This document shows positions 43,529 to 52,896 of a stretch of DNA of 64,000 nucleotides, in pieces. The translations under genes were made by a program, and so were the position numbers. The notes below the pieces were generated by a model. The model was not told where the DNA came from. It did not search any database and saw only the letters and a program-made list of their open reading frames with translations. This stretch comes from UBA2137 sp963740205 (lineage in GTDB: Bacteria; Pseudomonadota; Alphaproteobacteria; Micavibrionales; Micavibrionaceae), in assembly GCA_963740205.1 (NCBI GenBank), contig CAVUDD010000005.1, positions 186,001 to 250,000 of the forward strand, in the 5' to 3' direction. Positions within the stretch are counted from its first letter, which is position 1. Every line of letters begins with the position of its first letter.

Positions 43529-44832
43529 GATTTCTTCTGCATAACGGCTGTAAAGAAACCGTCGGTTTGATGTTTTGCAGGCGTCAAACGCATCATTGCG
43601 CCCTCACATGGATTTAGTGTTTTGGAGGGCCAGTTTTTGCTCAAATCAACCAGCACAAAATCATCATTTTCTTTTAAAAATTTCTCGACTTGATTTTCGT
43701 TTTCCTCACGGAAAAGCGAGCATGTTGCATAAACAAGTTTACCACTTGGCTTAACGACATCGCGAACCTTACCCATGATCTCGGCCTGAATATTTTGTAG
43801 CTCTTCAAGATCGGGGCCGTATGTAATCCAGCGCATATCCGGATTACGTCTCCATGTACCTGATCCTGAACAGGGAACATCAAGAAGAATAATATCAAAT
43901 TTACCCTTTTGACGTTTGAGCCATTTTAAATTTTTTGCATCTTCCAACGGACGAACTTCTACGTTGTCACTTACACGAGCGCGCTTAAATCTTTCCTTGG
44001 ATTTATTAAGGCGCCTTGTATCAATATCCATCGCAACAATACGGCCCTTACCCTCCATCGCATTAGCAAGTGCAATTGTTTTCCCACCAGCACCAGCGCA
44101 ATAATCAATGATTTGTTGGCCAGGCTCTGCACCACAGGCAAGTGCGATAAGTTGTGAGCCCTCATCCTGAATATCTATCCATCCCTTTGCAAAGGCTTTG
44201 GTGCGCGATAAATAGGTTTTACCTTTGGCACGCAATCCCCAAGGAGAATAAGGCGCATCTTCTGTTTCGACACCATCGGCTTTAAGAAAATCCTTCACCT
44301 TTTCACGAGTTGCTTGAACAATATTTACCCTCACATCCAAAGGAGCGGGCTCAAGCATCGCAGCCATTTCAGTTGCAAAATTATCGCCGTAGATGGCTCT
44401 TAATTTTTCCTCATACTCTGGAGGACATTCTGCCCATACATCTTCTGGCATGTCCTTATGGAACAGGTTACGGTCATATAGTTTTTCAAGAATTTTTGTT
44501 TCTTGTACGCTTAACTTTTCAGGCCCGTATTTAGATCCATCAAATAATTTCTCAAGATCCTTTTTATTTCTGTCATCCAGAAATGCATACGTTGTGAGCG
44601 CACTGAGGCGCGGTGTGATTTCCTCAACATGCAAGCTCATAAGGTGCCACTCAACGCGTGCCTTGTGACGCACACATTCGTAAACACGGTTGGCAATAAA
44701 GGCGCGGTCTTTTGAACCAATATAGCGACGACGACGCATATAGTCGCCTATGACTGTATCCATTGGGACTTTAACAGTGCCGATTGTACCAAGAATGGTT
44801 ATAACGGCTTCTAGCCGTGCGGAAGGTGTCAT
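43525..44832 (-). CDS. rsmB: 16S rRNA m5C methyltransferase, RsmB/Sun family
   Basis: 435 aa. The N-terminal NusB-like/RsmB domain (RRRRYIGSKDRAFIANRVYE) is followed by the Rossmann methyltransferase: SAM site IDYCAGAGGKTIALA, VAMDIDTRRL, motif IV DVPCSGSGTWRRNPDMRW with catalytic Cys, and motif VI VYATCSLFREENENQ with the second Cys. It methylates C967 of 16S rRNA in the cytoplasm. It starts 12 bp after sdhB on the same strand. It could be a paralogue such as RsmF, but the N-terminal domain favours RsmB. Confidence 0.88.
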   Translation of the reverse strand: MTPSARLEAVITILGTIGTVKVPMDTVIGDYMRRRRYIGSKDRAFIANRVYECVRHKARVEWHLMSLHVEEITPRLSALTTYAFLDDRNKKDLEKLFDGSKYGPEKLSVQETKILEKLYDRNLFHKDMPEDVWAECPPEYEEKLRAIYGDNFATEMAAMLEPAPLDVRVNIVQATREKVKDFLKADGVETEDAPYSPWGLRAKGKTYLSRTKAFAKGWIDIQDEGSQLIALACGAEPGQQIIDYCAGAGGKTIALANAMEGKGRIVAMDIDTRRLNKSKERFKRARVSDNVEVRPLEDAKNLKWLKRQKGKFDIILLDVPCSGSGTWRRNPDMRWITYGPDLEELQNIQAEIMGKVRDVVKPSGKLVYATCSLFREENENQVEKFLKENDDFVLVDLSKNWPSKTLNPCEGAMMRLTPAKHQTDGFFTAVMQKKS

Positions 44833-44844
44833 TATGAAATAGCT

Positions 44845-45639
44845 TTAAGCCTTACGGGCAATCATCAGTTTTTTAATTTCTGCAATTGCTTTAGCAGGGT
44901 TCAAGCCTTTAGGACAGGTTTTTGTGCAATTCATAATTGTATGACAACGATAAAGACGGAAGGGATCTTCTAGCTGGTCAAGACGTTCACCCGTTGCCTC
45001 GTCTCTAGTATCAGCAATCCAGCGATAGGCTTGCAGAAGAATTGCGGGGCCCATAAAGCGGTCAGCATTCCACCAATAACTTGGGCATGATGTTGAACAG
45101 CAGAAACATAAGATACACGCCGCTGGTCCATGGCCATCATCGCCATTCAAGATTTGTGCATCTTCTTGAGACTGCAGTCTTTCTTTAGAGGGAGGCGTTG
45201 ATTGCGTCTTCATCCATGGCTCGATTGTCGCGTATTGTGCATAGACATGACTAAGATCAGGAACAAGATCTTTAACCACAGGCATGTGCGGAAGTGGGTT
45301 GATTAGTACGTCACCTTTGAATTCGTCAATACCTTGCGTACATGCGAGCGTGTTTGTTCCCCCAATATTCATTGCACATGATCCACAAATACCCTCACGG
45401 CATGAACGACGGAAAGTGAGGCCACTATCAACCTGTTCCTTAATGTAGATAATCGCATCCAGAACCATTGGGCCACATTTATCCAAATCAATTTTATAGG
45501 TATCGTATCTAGGATTCTCATCCAGATCAGGATCCCAGCGGTAAACCTTGAAAGTCTTGGAACGGGATGCTCCATTGGACGCGTCAATATGCTTGCCCTT
45601 TATAACTTTTGAATTTTTAGGAAGTGTGAATTCAGCCAT
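44845..45639 (-). CDS. sdhB: Succinate dehydrogenase iron-sulfur subunit
   Basis: 264 aa of normal length. The 2Fe-2S cluster Cys set is in TFRRSCREGICGSCAMNIGGTNTLAC. The 4Fe-4S and 3Fe-4S ligands are in CILCFCCSTSCPSYWW and CHTIMNCTKTCPKGLNP. It transfers electrons from SdhA flavin to quinone in complex II. Unusually, it lies about 4 kb from sdhCDA, with an SGNH/MBOAT pair, an unknown gene and a GGDEF gene in between. AGAGAAG precedes the ATG. Confidence 0.96.
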   Translation of the reverse strand: MAEFTLPKNSKVIKGKHIDASNGASRSKTFKVYRWDPDLDENPRYDTYKIDLDKCGPMVLDAIIYIKEQVDSGLTFRRSCREGICGSCAMNIGGTNTLACTQGIDEFKGDVLINPLPHMPVVKDLVPDLSHVYAQYATIEPWMKTQSTPPSKERLQSQEDAQILNGDDGHGPAACILCFCCSTSCPSYWWNADRFMGPAILLQAYRWIADTRDEATGERLDQLEDPFRLYRCHTIMNCTKTCPKGLNPAKAIAEIKKLMIARKA

Positions 45640-45791
45640 AATCTTCTCTTTAAATTTCTTTTACCTTGTGCCGGATAAGATACAGCCTAGTGGTAGCTGT
45701 GTGAAGTTAATTTTCTTATATTTATATATAGAACAAATGACCCACTTGCCCATATTGTTTTTTAAACACGCTGTGCGATACTAAGCTCATC

Positions 45792-46870
45792 ATGTCCACA
45801 AGACTTTCTTCTTTCATCTCTTGTTTTCTTGCTTTTGTACTCGGCTTAATTGGTTGCAGCCATTATTTACGTTCTAACGAGTATGTTTACTCCCAAACCA
45901 TATATTGGACTTATTCAGGATAAGAAAGAGGCTACTTGAGACATCTGCTCCCGATTACAATTTGGTATTTCTTGGAACAAGCCAGACATTTCGAAGTATT
46001 AATCCAGAAATAATCTCCAAAATCAAAAAATGTAATTTCAAAACCTATAATGCAGGTGTGCCTGGGTTAACTCTGGAAGAGCTTGATGATTATATACAAA
46101 CGCTAGAAAAAACAGCCAATATCAAAACACCACGCCTAGTTGTCTTTACAGATCCCCTACCACCAAAGCCTAAACTTGACGATGCTTTTAATGATCGTGC
46201 GCAGGCATACACCTCAGCAAATAATTTCACTGCGCGCCTGAAAAATGTCTGGAGCTTGCCTGAGCCAGCATGGAAACGCGCGGCACTCAGCGGGTTTGTA
46301 GGGATATCCCAAATTTATAATGCTTTTAATATTGGGAAACTCAGTACTTGGGTTTTCTATGATAAATACAACAGTGAGCAAACAGAAAAAATAGTTCCTA
46401 TGACTTCGGGGTTTCCTTCTCTAGCATACGACATAGAAAACGACCCTATTATTGCTAAACGTCACAAAATGTTTCAGGAAACAGCGGAGGCATGGGAAAA
46501 AAATATTTTGAATACACAATCCCAAAACGGATTTGAAAAAATAGGAGATATCAAGAAATACCGCCACCGCGTAAAAGTCCTATCAGAGTTGGCATCCAGA
46601 ATTTCTCATGCAGGCGACATCCCTGTTCTTATTATTTTTCCCGAGCCTGACACATTAAAGCAGGACAGAACACTTGAATCTGCTGTCGCACGCTATGCGC
46701 CCGAACTTCCCGTTCTTATGACAGCGGACCCAAAACTATTCCCTCAACTTTGGAATAAAGACGTCTGGTTTGATAAAACCCATCTCAATGAAAAAGGTGC
46801 AGAAATACTTTCCAAAGAAATAAGCGCACCCTTATGTACATTTTTACGTGAAAATGGAGGAGGCACTTAA
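45792..46870 (+). CDS. SGNH-hydrolase-like protein, O-acylation partner (frame broken at N-terminus)
   Basis: ATG 45792 starts MSTRLSSFISCFLAFVLGLI, a signal anchor, and this frame stops at 45923 after YWTYSG. The main frame from TTG 45905 gives LFRIRKRLLETSAPDYNLVFLGTSQTFR and runs to 46870. One missing base around 45903-45915 would join them as IYWT-LFRIRKR, giving an anchored periplasmic protein of about 359 aa. Block I serine is in FLGTSQTF, and the catalytic Asp/His pair is in DKTHLNEKG. Such AlgJ/DltD-like proteins pass acyl groups carried across the membrane by the MBOAT protein, whose gene overlaps by one base. Confidence 0.78.
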
Positions 46871-48261
46871 TGCTTTTTGTGGAACCTCTTTTCTTTATCT
46901 TCTTTGCAGTTGTTTTCGGCTTGTACTGGTTAACGCACTCACTTGTAATTAGAAAATTACTACTCACAGGGGCAAGTTATCTTTTCTATGGAGCTTGGGA
47001 TTGGCGTTTTTTATCTCTTATCCTTATTTCAACCGCAGTTGATTATTTCGTTGCTATTAAAATGCAAAATAGCGCCTCTTTAGGGAAACGAAAGGCTTGG
47101 CTTGCGGCAAGCCTAATAGTCAATTTAGGGATGCTAGGTTTATTCAAATATTTCAATTTCTTTGTTGAAGGGGCTGAGGATTTACTAACCCTATTCGGGG
47201 CAAGCATAAATCAAACAACCTTAAATATCGTCCTGCCTGTTGGAATTAGTTTCTACACCTTCCAGACGCTCAGTTACTCCATTGATGTATACCGTGGAAA
47301 ATTGAAAGCGGAAAAGAACCCTCTTGATGTTGCTTTATTTGTAGCCTTTTTCCCTCAATTGGTTGCAGGTCCAATTGTACGTGCCATTGATTTTCTACCC
47401 CAATTACATGCACGCAAGAAATGGGCAGACGTTGCGGTCAAATCTTGCCTTCTGCTTTTTGCCGTTGGTTTTTTCAAAAAAGCCTGTGTATCGGACAATC
47501 TGGCCTATTATGTCGATCTCATTTTTTCGAGCCCAGAAAATTATGCACCAATTGCATTGGCTACTGGTGTATTTCTATATGCTATTCAGATTTATTGTGA
47601 TTTCTCGGGTTACACTGATATGGCGATTGCTACCGCGGGATTGCTTGGATTTACTCTTCCCAAAAACTTTAATGCACCTTATTTGGCAACAAATATAATC
47701 GATTTTTGGAGACGCTGGCACATCTCTCTTTCAACTTGGTTGCGCGATTACCTTTATATCTCTCTTGGTGGAAACCGCCATGGAGAACTCAAGCGTTACC
47801 GCAACCTGATGATAACCATGGTACTTGGTGGATTATGGCATGGAGCTGCATGGACATTTATTTTCTGGGGCTTTTTACATGGCCTAGCTCTCTCGCTTAA
47901 CCACCTACTTAACAGAATTTGGAAAGTAAACATTATGCCTGCTATGGGCATCATTGCGACATTTCTTTTCACGACCTATTGCTGGGTCTTTTTTCGTGCA
48001 CCTGATTTTGAAACAGGGTGGAATATCAACAATAGTATTCTGACTTGGAGCAGCGACGGTAATAGCCTTCTGCCATTTGTACTATTGCCTGTTATATTCG
48101 TTTTATCCGCGATACATATAATTTGGCACACTCATGGTGTTTTTACCAAAATAGAAAATCTCTCTCATAGAAAATTTTATTTCGTTCTTGGAGCAATGGC
48201 TGCTGTTTCACTTGCCTTGCAGGCAAGTGGCTACAAGCCTTTCATATATTTTCAATTTTAA
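46870..48261 (+). CDS. MBOAT family membrane O-acyltransferase (AlgI-like)
   Basis: 463 aa with about ten to twelve membrane segments. Family text: ASYLFYGAWDWRFL, LPVGISFYTFQTLSYSIDVYRGK, FFPQLVAGPIVRA, RRWHISLSTWLRDYLYISLGGNR, and the active-site His in LGGLWHGAAWTFIFWGFLHG. It carries acetyl or acyl groups across the inner membrane for O-acylation of a polysaccharide or lipid. It overlaps the SGNH gene by one base (TAATG), making a two-gene acylation cassette. The polymer substrate is not encoded nearby. Confidence 0.93.
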   Translation: MLFVEPLFFIFFAVVFGLYWLTHSLVIRKLLLTGASYLFYGAWDWRFLSLILISTAVDYFVAIKMQNSASLGKRKAWLAASLIVNLGMLGLFKYFNFFVEGAEDLLTLFGASINQTTLNIVLPVGISFYTFQTLSYSIDVYRGKLKAEKNPLDVALFVAFFPQLVAGPIVRAIDFLPQLHARKKWADVAVKSCLLLFAVGFFKKACVSDNLAYYVDLIFSSPENYAPIALATGVFLYAIQIYCDFSGYTDMAIATAGLLGFTLPKNFNAPYLATNIIDFWRRWHISLSTWLRDYLYISLGGNRHGELKRYRNLMITMVLGGLWHGAAWTFIFWGFLHGLALSLNHLLNRIWKVNIMPAMGIIATFLFTTYCWVFFRAPDFETGWNINNSILTWSSDGNSLLPFVLLPVIFVLSAIHIIWHTHGVFTKIENLSHRKFYFVLGAMAAVSLALQASGYKPFIYFQF

Positions 48262-48272
48262 AAGAGGTTTGA

Positions 48273-48650
48273 TTAGCTAGCTTTTTGATAGTCATCACTA
48301 TCGTTTTGACGATACAATTTTGCTACCTGCTCCGCAGGATATGAATTGTACTGTCTCGACTTACCCTTAGCATTATGCATAGCATTTTCTAGCTTTGATT
48401 TGAGATCATCAATGCTGTTACGACCTTTGCTAGTCTGCTGGTCATAGGTGGCTGTAAGCTCAACCTTGTAAAGTCCTGTTGAGGTCATACGGTTATCAAC
48501 TGTCATGTTTATAACGTGATCGCGCTCTTTAAGTTTATCCATTAAACGGAACAATGCCTTAACAGTTGCGTCATTGTAACTCTTCTCAGATAAAGCGGTT
48601 TCACTCCTCTGATTGATGTCTTCGTTACTTTGTGTTCTAAGCCAATTCAT
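48273..48650 (-). CDS. Unknown 125-aa protein
   Basis: I do not recognise it. It has no signal or membrane segment. A helical N-terminal half (YNDATVKALFRLMDKLKERD) is followed by a beta-alpha part (YKVELTATYDQQTS...IDDLKSKLENAMHNA) and a polar tail. It lies downstream of the GGDEF gene on the same strand, with a 143-bp gap, and converges on the MBOAT gene. Confidence 0.6.
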   Translation of the reverse strand: MNWLRTQSNEDINQRSETALSEKSYNDATVKALFRLMDKLKERDHVINMTVDNRMTSTGLYKVELTATYDQQTSKGRNSIDDLKSKLENAMHNAKGKSRQYNSYPAEQVAKLYRQNDSDDYQKAS

Positions 48651-48793
48651 GTTTCTACCTTTATGATATTTTCTAACGTCTTAATACTGTATACGTTCCC
48701 AAATACCTTCGGGTTACATTATTACGGAAACTTATAGCATAAAAGTTTGAAAAATAGAAGTTTTAAGGTTGTTGCCCTTTTGAAGAAAAGCTC

Positions 48794-49579
48794 TTAAGAG
48801 GGTTGATGGCTCGTCTCTATGGTGACTTTTGATCCTTGCACACCCTCTCTTAAAGCGGCCATACGGGCAGGTTTTTCTTGTTTATCAGCATACATAGCCT
48901 TATCAGCATCACTTAAAATGTCTATAATCTGCTGCCCCACGTTGCTCTCTGTAATAGCATCACTGGGATTAATATCTGAAATCCCTATTGACGCTCCAAT
49001 GGGGTGGCCATTACCAAGATTATCATATTTTATTAATCCTTGAATGCTGGCACGAATTTCAGACTTAATGCTATCCCTGTCTAAATTACCCTCTGTAAGC
49101 AATACAAACTCATCGCCACCCAACCTTGCAAGCAAACCATACGTGCCGATTCTGCTCTTTAAGCGCTCAGCAAGTTCCCTAAGAACTTCGTCACCGATAT
49201 CGTGTCCACAACTGTCATTTACGTCCTTAAAGCCATCCAAATCAATGAAAACGAGTTTGTGTCCACTTCCTGAACTAATATTTCCGCTATGCAATTCTGT
49301 AGAGAGATATTTTAGGAAAGATCGTCGGTCAGTAACCTGAGTAAGCTCATCGACGGTCATTTGATCTATTTCTCTTTGAGAAGATGCGACTTGGCGAGTC
49401 ATTATCTTAAGAGCTTTTTTCATATCCTCTGGCGACATTTGGTCAATCATAACATCCATCATGCGTAGCTCTGAACTACCCAAAGATGTTTTGTCTAGCT
49501 CACCACTTGCAACAAAATCAAGAAAGTTTCTCGTAAGTTGCCTAGGGTCTAAACCTGATCTGCGAAAAATGTCCCTCAT
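48794..49579 (-). CDS. Soluble diguanylate cyclase (GGDEF)
   Basis: 261 aa. An N-terminal helical part (about residues 1-85, including SPEDMKKALKIMTRQVAS) contains no recognised sensor. The GGDEF domain follows: KLVFIDLDGFKDVNDSCGHDIGD, motif ARLGGDEFVLL, and DADKAMYADK. There is no RxxD I-site five residues before GGDEF, so product inhibition is probably absent, unlike the membrane-bound cyclase at 33626-34483. It sits 64 bp downstream of sdhA and may be read through from the sdh promoter. Confidence 0.9.
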   Translation of the reverse strand: MRDIFRRSGLDPRQLTRNFLDFVASGELDKTSLGSSELRMMDVMIDQMSPEDMKKALKIMTRQVASSQREIDQMTVDELTQVTDRRSFLKYLSTELHSGNISSGSGHKLVFIDLDGFKDVNDSCGHDIGDEVLRELAERLKSRIGTYGLLARLGGDEFVLLTEGNLDRDSIKSEIRASIQGLIKYDNLGNGHPIGASIGISDINPSDAITESNVGQQIIDILSDADKAMYADKQEKPARMAALREGVQGSKVTIETSHQPS

Positions 49580-49643
49580 AACATAAAACCTATACTATTT
49601 TTTACATAAAATAGCAAATAATAGTTATTTTCAGGTTAATTCT

Positions 49644-51434
49644 TTAGTAGACGCGTTTTTTAGGCGGAAAGTTTTGAACTTCATCTGTGAGCGTCGTCAA
49701 CACAACATCGCGATAGGAAATATCTGTTTTACCATGTCCATCAACTCGAATAAGTGTGTGTTTCATCCAATTTGTATCATCACGCTCGGTAAAGTCTTCG
49801 CGTGAATGTGCCCCGCGAGATTCTTCGCGATTAGCTGCTGAATGCATTGTGGCAACAGCCTGAGACAACAAATTATCAAGCTCCAGCGTTTCTATAAGAT
49901 CGGTATTAAATATCAGAGATGTGTCTTGAATGCCTATATCTGACATATTTGAAAAACATTCATCTATAGCCTCAACGCCAGCATTAAGAGTTTCGGCAGT
50001 TCTGAAAACTGCGGCATGGTTTTGCATGGTCTTTTGCATTTTGATACGCAAATCAGCAGTTCTTGTTTTTCCCTTTGCATTCCTAAAGTGATCAAGCCTA
50101 TCTAGCGCCTTTGTACCGTCATCACTGCCCAAAGCCTTGTGCCGTGATCCCGCCTCGACAACCTCGGCCGCACGAATACCAGCAGCACGCCCAAAAACAA
50201 CCAAATCAAGAAGTGAGTTTGATCCCAAACGGTTTGCTCCGTGAACAGAAACACAACCAGCCTCGCCTATCGCCATTAGTCCAGGGACGACCTTTGTTGG
50301 GTCACTGGCCGTCGGATTAAGAACCTCTGTATGAACATTTGTTGGAATACCACCCATATTATAATGGACGGTTGGAAGAACTGGGATTGGATCTTTTGTA
50401 ACATCAACACCAGCGAAAATTTTAGCTGTTTCTGCAATACCGGGGAGACGAGAATGAATCACCTCTGGATCAAGATGCTCAAGGTGTAAATGAATATGGT
50501 CTTTTTCGGGACCAACGCCTCTACCCTCATTTATCTCAACAGTCATAGAACGCGAAACAACATCACGGCTTGCTAGGTCTTTAGCAGACGGCGCATAACG
50601 CTCCATAAAACGTTCACCTTCAGAGTTAGTCAAATAACCACCTTCACCACGCACACCCTCTGTAATCAGGCAACCTGCTCCGTAAATACCTGTAGGGTGG
50701 AACTGTACAAACTCCATATCTTGTAATGGGATACCTGCGCGCAAAACCATAGCATTCCCGTCACCAGTGCATGTGTGGGCAGATGTACAAGAGAAATAGG
50801 CGCGACCATAACCACCAGTTGCTAAGACTGTCATGTGTCCACGGAAGCGATGAATTGAGCCATCCTCCATAGCCAAGGCCATTACACCAACGCACTCACC
50901 CTCATCACTCATAATCAAATCAAGGACAAAATATTCTATAAAGAATTCAGCAGAGTGTTTCAGACACTGGGAATATAGAGTGTGTAGAATGGCATGACCC
51001 GTTCTGTCCGCAGCAGCGCAGGTTCTTTGAGCTGTGCCCTCACCATAATTGGTTGTCATCCCACCAAAGGGACGCTGATAGATTTTACCTTCTTCTGTAC
51101 GAGAAAATGGAACACCCATATGTTCTAGCTCAAGAACAGCTGTTGGCGCATGTTTACACATATATTCGATTGCATCCTGATCACCCAACCAGTCAGAACC
51201 TTTAACAGTATCATACATGTGAAAACGCCAATCATCCTCGCCCATATTACCAAGGGCTGCAGATATTCCACCTTGTGCTGCAACAGTGTGTGAGCGTGTG
51301 GGGAAGACTTTAGTTAGGCACGCTGTTTTGAGGCCTTTTTCAGCCATACCAAGAGTTGCGCGAAGTCCAGAGCCCCCACCTCCAACAACAATGACATCAT
51401 ATTCGTGGTCTATAATTTCGTATGAATTGCTCAT
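49644..51434 (-). CDS. sdhA: Succinate dehydrogenase flavoprotein subunit
   Basis: 596 aa of normal length. The FAD dinucleotide-binding site is VVVGGGGSGLRATLGMAEKG, the covalent-FAD histidine is in FPTRSHTVAAQGG, and the substrate site includes EFVQFHPTGIYGAGCLITEG and RGVGPEKDHIHLHLEHL. VPGLMAIGEAGCVSVHGANRLGSNSL is also present. It oxidises succinate to fumarate on the cytoplasmic face of complex II. It follows sdhC and sdhD on the same strand; sdhB is separated from it. Confidence 0.97.
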   Translation of the reverse strand: MSNSYEIIDHEYDVIVVGGGGSGLRATLGMAEKGLKTACLTKVFPTRSHTVAAQGGISAALGNMGEDDWRFHMYDTVKGSDWLGDQDAIEYMCKHAPTAVLELEHMGVPFSRTEEGKIYQRPFGGMTTNYGEGTAQRTCAAADRTGHAILHTLYSQCLKHSAEFFIEYFVLDLIMSDEGECVGVMALAMEDGSIHRFRGHMTVLATGGYGRAYFSCTSAHTCTGDGNAMVLRAGIPLQDMEFVQFHPTGIYGAGCLITEGVRGEGGYLTNSEGERFMERYAPSAKDLASRDVVSRSMTVEINEGRGVGPEKDHIHLHLEHLDPEVIHSRLPGIAETAKIFAGVDVTKDPIPVLPTVHYNMGGIPTNVHTEVLNPTASDPTKVVPGLMAIGEAGCVSVHGANRLGSNSLLDLVVFGRAAGIRAAEVVEAGSRHKALGSDDGTKALDRLDHFRNAKGKTRTADLRIKMQKTMQNHAAVFRTAETLNAGVEAIDECFSNMSDIGIQDTSLIFNTDLIETLELDNLLSQAVATMHSAANREESRGAHSREDFTERDDTNWMKHTLIRVDGHGKTDISYRDVVLTTLTDEVQNFPPKKRVY

Positions 51435-51455
51435 AAATATTTCTTTTTCAATTTC

Positions 51456-51851
51456 CTAAAGTGCGATTTTGAGAATACTGAAGATACATGCCAACCCCAG
51501 CGCCATGTAAAACAGCTTCATACCAATAAGTTTAAATAACTTAAATCCTTCATTATGGATGTAGTCCTCAACCACAACCTGAGCACCCAAGACAGCGTGC
51601 GTAAAAGTCGATATAATAAATAAAATCATTAAAATAGCGTTGATAGGCGTGGACAACCAAGAAACAAAAGATTCATAATCAGACCCAATAAGGCTGGTTA
51701 CAGAACAAATTGCCCAGACCATCAAAATCATATTTGAAATTGCAGTAATGCGCTGTGCAAGCCAATGACCGGAACCACTTTTTGTGCTTCCTAAGCCTCT
51801 AGCGCGAGCCATATCAGATTTAAATTGAGTTTTTTCCCATTTCATAGTCAT
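51456..51851 (-). CDS. sdhD: Succinate dehydrogenase membrane anchor subunit
   Basis: 131 aa from the ATG at 51851, which overlaps the sdhC stop (ATGA); the frame to 51878 is open but less likely. Family features are the N-terminal RARGLGSTKSGSGHWLAQRITAISN and three membrane helices with the haem/quinone-side His in FTHAVLGAQVVVEDYIH. With SdhC it anchors the complex and binds quinone. AA spacing and context make the call secure although the family varies. Confidence 0.92.
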   Translation of the reverse strand: MTMKWEKTQFKSDMARARGLGSTKSGSGHWLAQRITAISNMILMVWAICSVTSLIGSDYESFVSWLSTPINAILMILFIISTFTHAVLGAQVVVEDYIHNEGFKLFKLIGMKLFYMALGLACIFSILKIAL

Positions 51852-52249
51852 GGATACATCCCCCAAACCTTCGCCCACAAGAGAACGGTTGCTATAAATG
51901 TTGCCAATAACACAATCATTCCAGCGCGAGTGGCATTTTGAATTTTAAAGAGATAACCCATATCCCAGAAGAGATGGCGAATACCATTAAACATGTGGTA
52001 AAACAACGCCACTGACCACCCAAACAGCATAAGCCGTCCAATTGGGTGCGTTGCAAAAGTGGTAAAGCAATCATAGGCCTCTTGTCCTGTCGCAGCGGCA
52101 ATTAGAAGCCATGCCACCATCATAGTACCAATTGCAAGTGCAATTCCTGTCAGACGATGAAGAATGGACATCACCGATGTCATTTGAGGTTTGTAAATTT
52201 GCAAATGCGGAGAAAGCGGTCTTTTGTCTTGTTGGTTGCCCGAGGCCAT
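51848..52249 (-). CDS. sdhC: Succinate dehydrogenase cytochrome b556 subunit
   Basis: 133 aa. Typical SdhC start RPLSPHLQIYKPQMTSVMSI, then LHRLTGIALAIG with the conserved SxxxR-type quinone region. Three membrane helices follow, and the haem ligand is in ALFYHMFNGIRHLFWDMGY. First gene of the sdhCDA run. Translation is coupled to sdhD. Confidence 0.94.
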   Translation of the reverse strand: MASGNQQDKRPLSPHLQIYKPQMTSVMSILHRLTGIALAIGTMMVAWLLIAAATGQEAYDCFTTFATHPIGRLMLFGWSVALFYHMFNGIRHLFWDMGYLFKIQNATRAGMIVLLATFIATVLLWAKVWGMYP

Positions 52250-52325
52250 AAATACTATCCTTTTTTACGAAGCTATATAATAGAGCCTCTTTCCAGCCAT
52301 GCAATCCCGATTTACAACTTTTCTT

Positions 52326-52844
52326 TTATCCCTCATCGGTAGGCACAAAATCCATCGCAATACCATTAATACAATGACGCAATCCTGTGGGCTCTGGCCC
52401 ATCCTTAAAGACGTGACCTAAATGCCCACCACAAGTCGCACAATGCACCTCGGTGCGAGGATATATCAGTTTAAAATCTGTTGAGGTTTCGACATTTTCA
52501 GTCTTAACCGGCTGATAAAATGATGGCCAACCCGTCCCGCTGTCAAACTTGGCATCACTCGCATAAACCGGTGTTTGACATCCAGCACACACGAACACGC
52601 CTTCGCGCTTTTCGTCGTTAAGTTCAGAAGAAAATGCAGGTTCTGTTCCGGCTTTTCTTAAAACTCTAAATTCTTCAGGGGTAAGCTTTTCTTTCCATTC
52701 TGCCTCAGAATATGTCACGGGAAACTCCTTTCCTTTCTTTTCGTCACCAATACCAAAAACACCTGCGGCACTCACCTTCGAATATAATGTGAACGCAGCT
52801 CCAGTTGCCAATACTCCTAAAAAATCTCTACGTTGCATGCCCAC
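52326..52844 (-). CDS. msrB: Exported peptide-methionine (R)-S-oxide reductase
   Basis: 172 aa. The twin-arginine signal (MQRRDFLGVLATGAAFTLYS) suggests export in folded form to the periplasm. The MsrB domain has two zinc-type CxxC pairs (VCAGCQ; HCATCGGHLGHVF), the substrate site GTGWPSFY and the catalytic Cys in RHCINGIAMDF. It repairs methionine-R-sulfoxide. It lies upstream of sdhC on the same strand with a 76-bp gap, so it may be a separate unit. Confidence 0.94.
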   Translation of the reverse strand: MGMQRRDFLGVLATGAAFTLYSKVSAAGVFGIGDEKKGKEFPVTYSEAEWKEKLTPEEFRVLRKAGTEPAFSSELNDEKREGVFVCAGCQTPVYASDAKFDSGTGWPSFYQPVKTENVETSTDFKLIYPRTEVHCATCGGHLGHVFKDGPEPTGLRHCINGIAMDFVPTDEG

Positions 52845-52896
52845 CTCTTATTTCTTGTTGTCTACTTAAGATAATACGCAGATGACATGAGACAAG

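Noticed and set aside
48273..48650. Ribosome hibernation factor-like protein
   Set aside because: A beta-alpha pattern is vaguely similar, but none of the conserved HPF positions can be recognised.
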